Part shown: positions 1-8,025 of the stretch, piece by piece
Layout of the letters: every line of letters begins with the position of its first letter
How positions within the stretch are numbered: position 1 is the first letter of the stretch
Source: JAAYEL01 sp964344625
Lineage (GTDB): Bacteria > Bacillota > Clostridia > Tissierellales > Peptoniphilaceae
Direction of reading: 5' to 3'
NCBI GenBank assembly: GCA_964344625.1
Contig: CAYFNZ010000025.1
Coordinates: forward strand, 1 to 17,499
Length of the DNA: 17,499 nucleotides
Position numbers and translations under genes: made by a program
Notes under the pieces: model-generated
The model's input: the letters and a program-made list of their open reading frames with translations, nothing else
What the model was told of the DNA's origin: nothing
The model's database searches: none

Positions 1-1062
1 CCACTCAAAATAGCTTACTGTTACTCCACCTGAATTCGCAAGTATATCAGGGACTACTAATATATTCTTCTTCATTAAAATCTCATCAGCCAAATAACTC
101 ACCGGTCCGTTGGCAGCTTCTACAATAGCCTTGGCATTTATGAGATTGGCATTTTTTTCATCAATTACATCTTCTAAGGCAGCTGGAATCATTATATCTA
201 CATCTAACTCCCAGAAACTTGAAATATCAATGCACTCAACACCAGGGAATTTTCTTAAGTCTTTTTCGTTTTTAGTGAATTCCATTAATTTAGGTATATC
301 AATTCCGTCTTTTGAGTAAATTGCAAATTCAAAATTATCAAGGTGTCCAGCCACAGCTACCACTTTTACCCCTTGCTTATATAAACTCAAACAAGAAAAT
401 GAGCCTACATTGCCGAAACCTTGAACTGCAACCTTGGCATTTTCCTTATTAATATTCATTTTTTCTAAAAGCTTTAGAGATATTCTTGCGACCCCAAATC
501 CTGTTGCCTCTACCCTACCCAATGAGCCTCCTAGGGCTAAAGGCTTACCTGTTACTATGGCATTTGAAGTAGATGATGTTATTTTTTTATATTGGTCAAC
601 AATTATTGCCATCGTATCGCCATTTGTGTTAACATCTGGCGCCATTATATCCTTTTTCTCGCCGATGCAATCGTAAATCTGATTAATAAATTGTCTAGTA
701 AGCCTCTCTTTTTCGGAATCAGATAATTCTTTTACGTCCACGACAATTCCACCTTTGCCTCCTCCAAATGGAAGTCCAACTACACGGCATTTTAGAGTCA
801 TCCAAATTGATAGGGCAATTACCTCTTCTTTTGTAACATTTTGGTGGTATCTTAGGCCGCCCTTGTAGGGACCATAATAATTATTGTGCTGAGACCTATA
901 GGCCTTAAATACCTTTGTGCTACCATCATCCATCAAGACAGGCAGGTTTACTTCTATGATCCTTTGGGGCTTAGAGATAAGATTGTAAAAATCATCCCCA
1001 AATCCTAAGCTATCGCATGCTTCTTTTAAATTTCTTTCTAAACCATTTAATATACCTAGCAT
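1..1062 (-). CDS. gdhA: NAD(P)-glutamate dehydrogenase, C-terminus cut by window edge
   Basis: Oxidatively deaminates glutamate to 2-oxoglutarate and ammonium (or the reverse) in the cytoplasm. I translated the open frame by hand: 354 residues with no stop before the left edge, so about 60-70 residues of the usual 415-420 are missing. Visible motifs are GPYKGGLRYH (64-73, substrate lysine), the catalytic-lysine block PFGGGKGG (98-105, K103), APDVNTNG with the catalytic Asp (D143), LGGSLGRVEATG (177-188) and the Rossmann loop QGFGNVGS (214-221). The overall pattern resembles the hexameric RocG/GudB type. The segment after the Rossmann loop reads VVAVAGHLDNF where an SD pair is usual, so the cofactor cannot be called. 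ATG at 1062 is preceded by AGGAGA at good spacing. It lies 19 bp downstream of the nucleotidyltransferase gene and is probably cotranscribed with it. Confidence 0.95.
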   Translation of the reverse strand, partial: MLGILNGLERNLKEACDSLGFGDDFYNLISKPQRIIEVNLPVLMDDGSTKVFKAYRSQHNNYYGPYKGGLRYHQNVTKEEVIALSIWMTLKCRVVGLPFGGGKGGIVVDVKELSDSEKERLTRQFINQIYDCIGEKKDIMAPDVNTNGDTMAIIVDQYKKITSSTSNAIVTGKPLALGGSLGRVEATGFGVARISLKLLEKMNINKENAKVAVQGFGNVGSFSCLSLYKQGVKVVAVAGHLDNFEFAIYSKDGIDIPKLMEFTKNEKDLRKFPGVECIDISSFWELDVDIMIPAALEDVIDEKNANLINAKAIVEAANGPVSYLADEILMKKNILVVPDILANSGGVTVSYFEW

Positions 1063-1081
1063 ATTTTCTCCTATTTTATTA

Positions 1082-1996
1082 CTAGTTCCACAAAATTTCT
1101 GGATATATTTTTTTATCTATCATTTCTTTGAATTCTTTTCTTGCCAAGTCCAAATCTTCTTGGTAAGTAATTCCTATCCACCTATCATTTGTTTCAAGTA
1201 TCTTTATTTCAGCTAAATCTTTTTTAAGCATTTCATCAACCATAGTTGGTAGGACATATTCACAGGTATCAAGTTCATCCATATGAGCCTTAAGATAATC
1301 TTCAAAGGATTTTTCAACATAGGCTAATAAATCTGGAAAGCCTGCCCATGTATTCATAGAAACAAGGCTATCTTCATTAAGGATATCATCTGAAAGGCCA
1401 GATTCATTTACTATCTTTCCATCCCTTCTAATTATGCCCCTAGTTTCAATTATAGACTCTAAGTGGCCCTTGTGGTCAGGAATCGAAACTCCCCTAGTCA
1501 CAGTACCATTTTCACTTAAGGTATTTACTAGCTTATATCCACACATAGCCATTACATACTTGTCTTCTTTTTCCTTATTTTCGTCTAGGAACTTACTCAT
1601 CATGGAAAATGCTTCTTTGCCGTAATAGTCATCAGCATTGATTACTAAAAACGGTCCATCTATTTGGTCTTTAGCGGCTAAAAGGGCATGTACTGTACCC
1701 AAAGGTTTTTTTCTTCCTTCAGGTGGGGTTATCCCGCCTGGAAGCTTATCTATTTCTTGATAAGCATAGGCTATATCTACATATTTAGAAATCCTGTCGC
1801 CTATAACTTCTTTAAAATCTTTTTCTATATCTTTTCTAATAATAAAAACTACTTTTTCAAAGCCACTGTTGATTGCATCAAAAACTGAAAAATCTATGAT
1901 AGTTTCATCATTGTTGGTCATCTTAGCAAGTTGCTTGATACCAGCACCATACCTTGATCCGATACCAGCTGCCATTATTACAAGTGTTTTTTTCAT
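1082..1996 (-). CDS. Sugar-nucleotide-type nucleotidyltransferase
   Basis: A 304-residue cytoplasmic protein of the NTP_transferase fold, which joins a nucleoside triphosphate to a phosphorylated substrate such as a sugar 1-phosphate. The N-terminus carries the glycine-rich nucleotide loop MAAGIGSRYG (8-17) followed by IKQLA (20-24). PLGTVHALLAA (98-108) matches the GTA/GTV-type base-binding segment, and VINADDYYG (118-126) gives the acidic metal site (D122/D123). The rest shows no second catalytic domain, hexapeptide repeat or membrane segment. The substrate cannot be read from sequence; UTP-glucose-1-phosphate uridylyltransferase-like or choline-phosphate cytidylyltransferase-like roles are both possible. 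TAAGGAGAA lies just upstream of the ATG at 1996. It is the first gene of a two-gene unit with glutamate dehydrogenase, and no functional link between the two is evident. Confidence 0.85.
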   Translation of the reverse strand: MKKTLVIMAAGIGSRYGAGIKQLAKMTNNDETIIDFSVFDAINSGFEKVVFIIRKDIEKDFKEVIGDRISKYVDIAYAYQEIDKLPGGITPPEGRKKPLGTVHALLAAKDQIDGPFLVINADDYYGKEAFSMMSKFLDENKEKEDKYVMAMCGYKLVNTLSENGTVTRGVSIPDHKGHLESIIETRGIIRRDGKIVNESGLSDDILNEDSLVSMNTWAGFPDLLAYVEKSFEDYLKAHMDELDTCEYVLPTMVDEMLKKDLAEIKILETNDRWIGITYQEDLDLARKEFKEMIDKKIYPEILWN

Positions 1997-2028
1997 GTTT
2001 TCTCCTTATAAATTAGTTAATTATTGAT

Positions 2029-2037
2029 ATTGTAACA
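2029..2037 (-). promoter_or_regulatory. Extended -10 promoter for nucleotidyltransferase-gdhA
   Basis: On the minus strand this reads TGTTACAAT, an extended -10 (TGn + TACAAT) ending 32 bp before the ATG at 1996. The -35 region is poor, as is common for extended -10 promoters. It is back-to-back with the HAD-gene promoter at 2091-2096. Confidence 0.5.
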
Positions 2038-2090
2038 TTAATCATTAAGAAAATAAAAAAATATTATTAATTTTTATAAACGATTTGTAG

Positions 2091-2096
2091 TATAAT
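2091..2096 (+). promoter_or_regulatory. -10 box for the HAD hydrolase gene
   Basis: A perfect TATAAT 61 bp before the ATG at 2158 in an AT-rich divergent region. No convincing -35 hexamer is seen at 16-18 bp, so only the -10 element is claimed. Confidence 0.5.
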
Positions 2097-2157
2097 ATAC
2101 CAGTAAAAAATATATAGCCTATTGTTTTTATGAACAATTTAGATTAAAGGAGTTGTT

Positions 2158-2811
2158 ATGAGATTTAAATGTCTTATTCTCGACCATGATGATACAGTTG
2201 TAGATAGCACAAAAAGCGTCAATTATGTTTCATTTTCTGAAGTCTTATCTAAAATCAGGCCAGATGTGAAAATAAGTTTAGACGAATTTTATAAATTAAA
2301 TTTTGACCCAGGTTTTATGGCCCTATGTTTCGATGTCCTAAAATTCAGTCAAGAAGAAATGGATTTTCAAGTAGACCATTGGAAAGAATTTATTAGCAGA
2401 CACAATCCTAATGTCTTTGCTGGTATGAAGGACTTACTATGGGATTATGTTAATCTGGGCGGTAAGATATTCGTAGTGTCACATTCAACAGAAAAAGATA
2501 TTATCAGGCACTACAAGTACCACGGGCTCCCAAGTCCAGAAAAAGTCTATGGTTGGGAATATGAAGAAGCTAAGAGAAAGCCTAATATCTGGCCTATTGA
2601 AGATATAATTAGTAACTATGGTTTTGACAGGGATGAAATGCTTATGGTCGATGATTTAAAGCCTGGCAAAATCATGGCTGATAACTCTGGAATAAATTTT
2701 GCAGCAGCAGGCTGGGCCCACAATATTCCTGAAATAGTAAGTTACATGAGAAACGAAGTAAGCTATTACTGCGACAATATAGATGATTTAAGAAAAATAA
2801 TACTGAAATAA
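2158..2811 (+). CDS. HAD-superfamily hydrolase
   Basis: A 217-residue soluble haloacid-dehalogenase-fold protein, probably a phosphatase acting on a small phosphorylated metabolite. Motif I is LDHDDTVVD with nucleophile D9 and acid/base D11. A helical cap follows (about residues 20-90). Motif II is VVSHST, the motif III lysine lies in EAKRKPN, and motif IV is MVDDLKPG with the metal-binding aspartates. The order and spacing fit the phosphoglycolate-phosphatase-like (type I cap) branch. The usual DxDGT is DHDDT here, a tolerated variation. The start is ATG with AAAGGAG upstream at 2147-2153. It appears monocistronic, with a -10 box upstream and an intrinsic terminator straight after the stop. 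The substrate cannot be assigned. Confidence 0.88.
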   Translation: MRFKCLILDHDDTVVDSTKSVNYVSFSEVLSKIRPDVKISLDEFYKLNFDPGFMALCFDVLKFSQEEMDFQVDHWKEFISRHNPNVFAGMKDLLWDYVNLGGKIFVVSHSTEKDIIRHYKYHGLPSPEKVYGWEYEEAKRKPNIWPIEDIISNYGFDRDEMLMVDDLKPGKIMADNSGINFAAAGWAHNIPEIVSYMRNEVSYYCDNIDDLRKIILK

Positions 2812-2812
2812 C

Positions 2813-2866
2813 AAGGTCCTTCTGTTGAGCTAAGTCAAATAAAGCTCTCAGAAGGACTTTTTTCTT
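2813..2866 (+). terminator. Intrinsic terminator after HAD gene
   Basis: GTCCTTCTG-n2-GAGCT pairs with AGCTC-n2-CAGAAGGAC around an 11-nt loop, giving a 14-bp stem with one 2x2 internal mismatch, followed by a T-rich run from 2858. It starts 2-3 bp past the stop codon. Confidence 0.9.
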
Positions 2867-2893
2867 GTTTTTGTTTTTTTGTTTTATTATAAT
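2865..2893 (+). promoter_or_regulatory. Promoter of the Crp/Fnr gene
   Basis: TTGTTT at 2865-2870 and TATAAT at 2888-2893 are separated by 17 bp. The -35 box lies inside the T-tract of the preceding terminator, so termination and re-initiation are packed end to end. Predicted start of transcription is near 2900. Confidence 0.65.
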
Positions 2894-2908
2894 AAGGATG
2901 TTAGTTAC

Positions 2909-2922
2909 GTTGTTTTAACAAC
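2909..2922. promoter_or_regulatory. Perfect inverted repeat, candidate operator in Crp/Fnr leader
   Basis: GTTGTTTTAACAAC is a perfect 6+2+6 palindrome lying about 16 bp downstream of the -10 box and 26 bp upstream of the ATG. Its position is suited to repression by a dimeric regulator. Crp/Fnr proteins often control their own gene, so autoregulation is an inference. No second copy was noticed elsewhere in the window. Confidence 0.4.
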
Positions 2923-2948
2923 TTAAAAATACTTTGAGAGGAAATTTC

Positions 2949-3608
2949 ATGATTGATCCAAAATTATTAAAAGATGCTGAACTTTTTTCCGATTTAACTG
3001 GACCTGAGATTATGGCCCTACAAAATTGTATGAATTTCGATTTAAAAACTTATGAGAAAGACGAGATTATCTTACATAATGGGGATTTAATTTCTTCCCT
3101 AGGCCTAGTTGTTGAAGGAAGTGTAATGGCTGAAAGATATGATTTTTGGGGTAATAAAAACCTTTGGCAACTAATCGAGAAAAATGATATCTTTGCCGAA
3201 AGCTTTGCCGCTATAAAAGGACAAGAATTATATTTTAATATCATAGCAAAAAGCGATTGTAAAATTGTATTTATAGAAACATCAAAGATTATTAGAACCT
3301 GCTCTAAGGCTTGTGGATTTCACACAAAATTTATAGCTAATCTACTTCAAATTTTAGCTAGAAAAAATATAAATTTATCCAATAAAATAATTCATACCTC
3401 TGAAAAGTCAATCCGTTCAAGAGTTATGAATTACTTATCTGACCAGGCTTTCAAAAATAAAAGCCAGACATTTACCATCCCCTTTAACAGGCAAGAAATG
3501 GCCGATTACCTGCTTGTAGATAGGTCAGCCCTATCAAAAGAGCTAAGTAAAATGAAAGAGGATGGCTTAATAGACTATTGGAAAAACCAATTTAGTCTGA
3601 AAAACTAA
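2949..3608 (+). CDS. Crp/Fnr-family transcriptional regulator
   Basis: A 219-residue cytoplasmic DNA-binding protein. Residues 10-125 form the cyclic-nucleotide-binding-type beta barrel (DEIILHNGDLISSLGLVVEG at 38-57 is the typical strand-glycine pattern). A dimerisation helix follows at about 125-150, and a Crp-type winged helix-turn-helix near 170-215 has recognition helix residues VDRSALSKELSKM. Cysteines at 27, 104, 118 and 122 could hold a redox or iron-sulfur sensor, but their spacing does not match Fnr's N-terminal cluster. The cNMP phosphate-binding RxS signature is absent, so cAMP is unlikely to be the ligand. An upstream TTG at 2934 is in frame, but GAGAGG at 2936-2941 sits 7 bp before the ATG at 2949, so the ATG is chosen. 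It has its own promoter and a palindrome in its leader. Targets are unknown. Confidence 0.9.
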   Translation: MIDPKLLKDAELFSDLTGPEIMALQNCMNFDLKTYEKDEIILHNGDLISSLGLVVEGSVMAERYDFWGNKNLWQLIEKNDIFAESFAAIKGQELYFNIIAKSDCKIVFIETSKIIRTCSKACGFHTKFIANLLQILARKNINLSNKIIHTSEKSIRSRVMNYLSDQAFKNKSQTFTIPFNRQEMADYLLVDRSALSKELSKMKEDGLIDYWKNQFSLKN

Positions 3609-3624
3609 GAAATGTCTGAAAAGC

Positions 3625-4353
3625 CTATTTATTTGATTTTTCGATAAATTGTCTAAATAGATTATTCATCCTGGAGTCAACCTCAAATAGCATTTCAGGA
3701 TGGAATTGGACTCCTAACATATAGTCGTATGACTTATGTTCTACAGCTTCGATTACTCCATCTTTAGCCCTTGCTACAACCCTTAAGTCCTTGGACAAGT
3801 CCTTTAGGACTTGATGGTGGAAGGTATTTACCAAGATATTTTTTTCTCCAATAGCCTGATATAGTTTGGAATCTTCTTCTATTTCTATAGAATGGGTCCC
3901 GATTTTAGGTCCATCTATTTGGTTATGCTTGATATAGATATCTTTATTATAAGAAACATCCTGATACAAGGTCCCTCCAAAATAGACATTCATCATTTGA
4001 AAGCCCCTGCATATGCCTAGTATAGGTATATTTTTCTCAATAGCATATTTGAATAATAGCCTATCGAAGGTATCCCTTGCAGGTAGGGTTTCTTCTAATT
4101 TCATCAAGGGTTCTTCATTGTAGCAAGTTGGACTAATGTCATGGCCGCCAGTTATTATAAGGCCATCTAGGAGGGCAACCTGTTTTTTTATAACTTCTTC
4201 ATCTTCACTAACTGGAAGTATGAAGGGTACACCCCCATTGGTGACTACCGCCCTTACATAGTCTTCATTTGTAAATGCTCTAAGATATCCTGAAAAGCTC
4301 TTTCCCTTATGGGTTAAAAGAGAGCCTGATAATCCTATAATTGGTTTTGACAT
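3625..4353 (-). CDS. Gamma-glutamyl hydrolase (peptidase C26, PuuD-like class I glutamine amidotransferase)
   Basis: A 242-residue cytoplasmic enzyme expected to cleave gamma-glutamyl amide bonds, as PuuD does for gamma-glutamyl-GABA. ILGICRGFQMMN (111-122) holds the nucleophile C115, and GVQFHPE (214-220) supplies the catalytic H218 and E220. IITGGHDISP (67-76) is the family's oxyanion-region motif. The full length matches the family (about 240). A GTG two codons upstream would abut GAGAGG with no spacing, while ATG at 4353 has this site 5 bp away, so the ATG is used. It is the last gene of the ROK-addB-addA unit, 9 bp after addA, with its ribosome binding site inside the end of addA. No polyamine genes are nearby, so the true substrate is uncertain. 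No clear terminator is seen in the 16 bp separating it from the convergent Crp/Fnr gene. Confidence 0.88.
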   Translation of the reverse strand: MSKPIIGLSGSLLTHKGKSFSGYLRAFTNEDYVRAVVTNGGVPFILPVSEDEEVIKKQVALLDGLIITGGHDISPTCYNEEPLMKLEETLPARDTFDRLLFKYAIEKNIPILGICRGFQMMNVYFGGTLYQDVSYNKDIYIKHNQIDGPKIGTHSIEIEEDSKLYQAIGEKNILVNTFHHQVLKDLSKDLRVVARAKDGVIEAVEHKSYDYMLGVQFHPEMLFEVDSRMNNLFRQFIEKSNK

Positions 4354-4362
4354 AAGCACCTC

Positions 4363-7300
4363 TCAATCATTTTTAACTTCAACATATTCATTAGACCTAG
4401 TCCAATAAATGTATTTCTCTTTTACTTCTTTGCCTGTTGCCTTGCTTAGGCCATGTTCATAAAGTCTTAGCTGTTTGTTATAAGCAGAGCTTTCTTTCAT
4501 GCGACCCGTCTTAAAATCTATAATTACAAGCTTTCCATCATCCTCTTCAAAAAACATGTCTATCTGGCCATCAACCAAGAATTTCCCATCCCTATCCTTA
4601 TACATCATGGTAAATGCTTCTTCTCTATAGACTTTTTTTGCTGCTAGAACTCTTTTACCCAAAGTTGATTGATAAAAATAGATTATTGATGATTTATCAA
4701 TTAAAGCTACTTCCTCTTCTTTCAATTTATCCTCAAATAATAACCTATATAGCTCATCATCAAGACTTTTTTCATCATATTCTCTAACTGGTAAAACTTG
4801 AAAGGCAAAATGTGTTGCCGTACCTATATCCTTTGCATAAACCTTTTTTTCACCTAGTAAAAATTCTGGTTTATCAAAATCAAGCTGACTAATAGGTTCC
4901 TTATTAATTCTTTCAAAGTCTTTAAATTCCATATCCCTATTATCATTTTGACTAGATAATTGTGATACTGTCTTTTTTATTGGACTTAGGGTCTTTGACT
5001 TAAATGGATATGAAAAATCTAAAAATGAAAACTTTATATCTTCAGCCTCTTTTTTAGAGTCTTTCTCTTTGACATCTGCCTTAACATTTTCCCTATCTAC
5101 TTCATTTACTTGGTATCCAAGGCTTGTCATTTTTTCCTTTAGAATATCAACTTTTTTATATAAATTAAGGTCCAATTTTAATTTTGAATCCTTGAGCCTA
5201 TCTGTCCAGGTAGCAAAGTTTATATTATTTTCATTCTTGAAGGCTTCTGATATCTTATCTCCCAAAACTATTGAAGTAATCCACTCTATTGGACTATCCA
5301 TAGACTTATAGTTATTATCGAGCTTTTCAAAAAAATCTCCCTTAACTTCTGAAAAAATAATCACCTGGTGTCTTGCCCTGGTCAAGGCCACATATTGGAG
5401 CCTAATTTCTTCTGAAAGCAGCTCTGATTCTTTCATCCAGGCAATTTGATCAAAAAAGAGATTGGAATCAAAAGTATCTGTATTTGGGTTATAGGTTTTT
5501 AAGGCCATCTTAAAATCATTATGGTAGATTATCTTACTTTTAAGATCCATCTTATTAAATCTTTTTTCAGTATTAGCTATTATTACATTGTCTATTTGTA
5601 GCCCCTTTGACTTGTGAATAGTCATAATTCTGACTACATCATCTTCCTCAGAAAGTTCAGCTCCTGGCTCTAAGTCCCCTGCTGATTTTTGCATAAGCCT
5701 ATCAACGTGATTTAAGAAGTTAAATAGGCCTGGCTGAGCTGTTTGTTGGTAGTCCTTTATTTCTTCTATAAAGGCTATAACATTATCAAGTTTGGCCTTG
5801 CCATTAAAGCTTGAAAGAAGATAGGTCATAAATCCACTATCAATTAACACAAACCAAGCAAAGTCATATAGGGACATGGTTTTTTCGATATTTCTATATT
5901 TTTCAAGTTTGTCTTTATACTTGTTTATTTTCTCTACTAATTCTTTATTTGCATCTAGTCTTTGGTCGTATGAATAAAAAGATTTATAAAAAGACTTGTC
6001 ATCTTCTGATTCCCTTAAGATTGCCAAATCACTTTCACTCATACCACCTATAACAGATACTAAGGCGGAAAGAAGAATCAAGTCCTTCTTATCATTGTCT
6101 ATAGCCTTTAGGATATTGATAAATTCACTTACCTCAAGGTCTGAATAGGATAGGTCTTTAGAATCCGTATAGTAAGGTATGTCAAAGATTTCTAGGTATT
6201 CACAAATATCTGGAATCATCTGTTTATTTCTTAATAGAATTGCAAAGCTCTTGGCTTTAAATCCTTGCTCCATCATATCCTTTATCTTTTTTGCAATCAT
6301 ATAAGGTTGGTTGGACTCTCTCTCAAGCTCTATATAAGTATTTTGGTCAAGATTTTTTCTATAGTCTTCTGTAATTTCATCTGTAACTATATAATTTATC
6401 TCAACAGGAGTTAGGTTTTCTATCTTTTCTTCAAACCTCTTATCAGGGATTCCAGCATTTAACCTGTGGGCTGGGTCCTTATAGTCAATTTCGCCAAGTT
6501 TTTTTGTCATCAGCTCATCAAATATAAAATTTGTAAAATCGAGGATTTCTGGCCTTGACCTAAAGTTTTTTGATAGCTCAACCGCCTTGTCATAGGGACT
6601 TTCTCCCGACCTATATGACTTATATCTTTCGTTAAAAATACTTGGATCTGCCAGCCTAAATTTATAGATTGATTGCTTTATATCACCTACAAAAAATAAG
6701 TTGTCCTCTCTTTTTATCTTCTCAACAATCCAATTTTGAATTTGATTGGCATCTTGGTATTCATCAAAAAAGATATATTTATACTTTTTTCTTAATTCAT
6801 CAGCTACACTATCATCTTTTAGAAGTTGTATCATTAGGTGCTCAGCATCAGAAAAGTCAATTCCATCCTTATTTTGTTTCTTCAAGGCGAATAAGGCATG
6901 ATACCTTATTAAGATCCTCTCGATAATCGAGATAAATTTATATTGTATACTTTCTATTTTTACAGTTTCGTCCAGGTCAAAGTTAACAAGGCCTTCTAAT
7001 TTATTTTTTGCGTCTTTGAATTTATTTCTCAAATCTTTGAACTCACTAAAAATAAGGTCATCATATTGATCCTTATCTTTTTTAGGTATTGACTTCATCC
7101 TAGCAAAAGTAGTTGTGGACAAAATATCTACCAAGCCATGGTAGTCCTTGTCTTCATGATATTTTTTAATATTAGCAAAAATGCTTTTTCCTTCATCAAC
7201 ATAGGTGCTTACAAATTCTGGAAGATCATTGGCATCAGCAAAAGATCTAAGATGGGCTAGACAGGTTTGAATATCTTCTATTCCGTCATTTATTGCTAAA

Positions 7301-8025
7301 TCTAAGTAGGACATGTACTCCTGAAACTTTTCTTCCCTAAAACCTTGGTCCTCTAGATCATAGTCATCATGGATATAAGTATTTTTTACATTCTCTAGCC
7401 AAACAAACGGCTCGATTTGAGACATTATAAAATTATAGATAGCCATGAGCATTATTTTTAAGGACTCATCGTCTTTAAGTCCAGAATAATCAAAAAGAAA
7501 ATCGAAAAAATCCTGGTCTTCTTTTTCATAAAGTTCTTGGAAGGTTTGATCCATGGCCTCCCAAGAAAGGACCTTTAAGCTTGCTTGATTAAGGATTTTA
7601 AACTCTGGATTAATATCAAGCTTTTGAAAGTATGCCCTAATCGTATTGATACAAAAAGAGTGCATGGTTGAAATTTGAGCATTTGTTACCTTGTTGAGCT
7701 GGTCAATTAAAAACTTTTTGTCTTTAATCCCCTCTTCTTCAATTTTTTCACCCAATTTTTTCTTAATCCTATCCTTCATTTCTTGGGCGGCCTTATTGGT
7801 GAAAGTAACGACCAAAACATCTTCTATGTCTGTCCTTTGACCAGTATACTCAATTTTTGCTCCCAACTTGTCCGGGTCCATAGATTCAAGTCCCCTAAGC
7901 TTTAAGATTATTCTTTCAACCAGAATATCCGTCTTGCCTGCTCCTGCTTGGGCGGAAACTATTATATTTTTATTTTTTGTATAAACAGCCTTTTTCTGTT
8001 CGTCTGTAAGCTCATATTTATTCAT
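4363..8025 (-). CDS. addA: AddA, ATP-dependent helicase/nuclease subunit A
   Basis: A 1220-residue subunit of AddAB, which unwinds and resects double-strand DNA ends to load recombinase. It has UvrD-type helicase motifs in order: Q motif and Walker A SAQAGAGKT (24-32, K31), Ia VTFTNKAAQEM (73-83), Walker B FFDEYQDAN near 420, GDIKQSIYKFR near 445, MTIHKSKGL near 800 and YVALTRAR near 878. The C-terminal RecB-type nuclease has DGQIDMF near 1150 and IDFKTGR near 1167, so both activities look intact. Length matches Bacillus AddA (about 1230). The start ATG overlaps the 3' end of addB by 8 bp, and its ribosome binding site TAGGAG lies within addB, indicating translational coupling. Antisense open frames inside it are shadows. 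Confidence 0.96.
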   Translation of the reverse strand: MNKYELTDEQKKAVYTKNKNIIVSAQAGAGKTDILVERIILKLRGLESMDPDKLGAKIEYTGQRTDIEDVLVVTFTNKAAQEMKDRIKKKLGEKIEEEGIKDKKFLIDQLNKVTNAQISTMHSFCINTIRAYFQKLDINPEFKILNQASLKVLSWEAMDQTFQELYEKEDQDFFDFLFDYSGLKDDESLKIMLMAIYNFIMSQIEPFVWLENVKNTYIHDDYDLEDQGFREEKFQEYMSYLDLAINDGIEDIQTCLAHLRSFADANDLPEFVSTYVDEGKSIFANIKKYHEDKDYHGLVDILSTTTFARMKSIPKKDKDQYDDLIFSEFKDLRNKFKDAKNKLEGLVNFDLDETVKIESIQYKFISIIERILIRYHALFALKKQNKDGIDFSDAEHLMIQLLKDDSVADELRKKYKYIFFDEYQDANQIQNWIVEKIKREDNLFFVGDIKQSIYKFRLADPSIFNERYKSYRSGESPYDKAVELSKNFRSRPEILDFTNFIFDELMTKKLGEIDYKDPAHRLNAGIPDKRFEEKIENLTPVEINYIVTDEITEDYRKNLDQNTYIELERESNQPYMIAKKIKDMMEQGFKAKSFAILLRNKQMIPDICEYLEIFDIPYYTDSKDLSYSDLEVSEFINILKAIDNDKKDLILLSALVSVIGGMSESDLAILRESEDDKSFYKSFYSYDQRLDANKELVEKINKYKDKLEKYRNIEKTMSLYDFAWFVLIDSGFMTYLLSSFNGKAKLDNVIAFIEEIKDYQQTAQPGLFNFLNHVDRLMQKSAGDLEPGAELSEEDDVVRIMTIHKSKGLQIDNVIIANTEKRFNKMDLKSKIIYHNDFKMALKTYNPNTDTFDSNLFFDQIAWMKESELLSEEIRLQYVALTRARHQVIIFSEVKGDFFEKLDNNYKSMDSPIEWITSIVLGDKISEAFKNENNINFATWTDRLKDSKLKLDLNLYKKVDILKEKMTSLGYQVNEVDRENVKADVKEKDSKKEAEDIKFSFLDFSYPFKSKTLSPIKKTVSQLSSQNDNRDMEFKDFERINKEPISQLDFDKPEFLLGEKKVYAKDIGTATHFAFQVLPVREYDEKSLDDELYRLLFEDKLKEEEVALIDKSSIIYFYQSTLGKRVLAAKKVYREEAFTMMYKDRDGKFLVDGQIDMFFEEDDGKLVIIDFKTGRMKESSAYNKQLRLYEHGLSKATGKEVKEKYIYWTRSNEYVEVKND

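Noticed and set aside
2934..2948. TTG start for the Crp/Fnr gene
   Set aside because: The Shine-Dalgarno GAGAGG overlaps this codon, whereas it is ideally spaced for the ATG at 2949.
3600..3660. Possible terminator between the convergent Crp/Fnr and C26 hydrolase genes
   Set aside because: No stable stem with a T-run could be drawn in the 16-bp gap or its edges.
5069..6926. Plus-strand open frames inside addA
   Set aside because: They are antisense shadows of a long, fully conserved coding frame.
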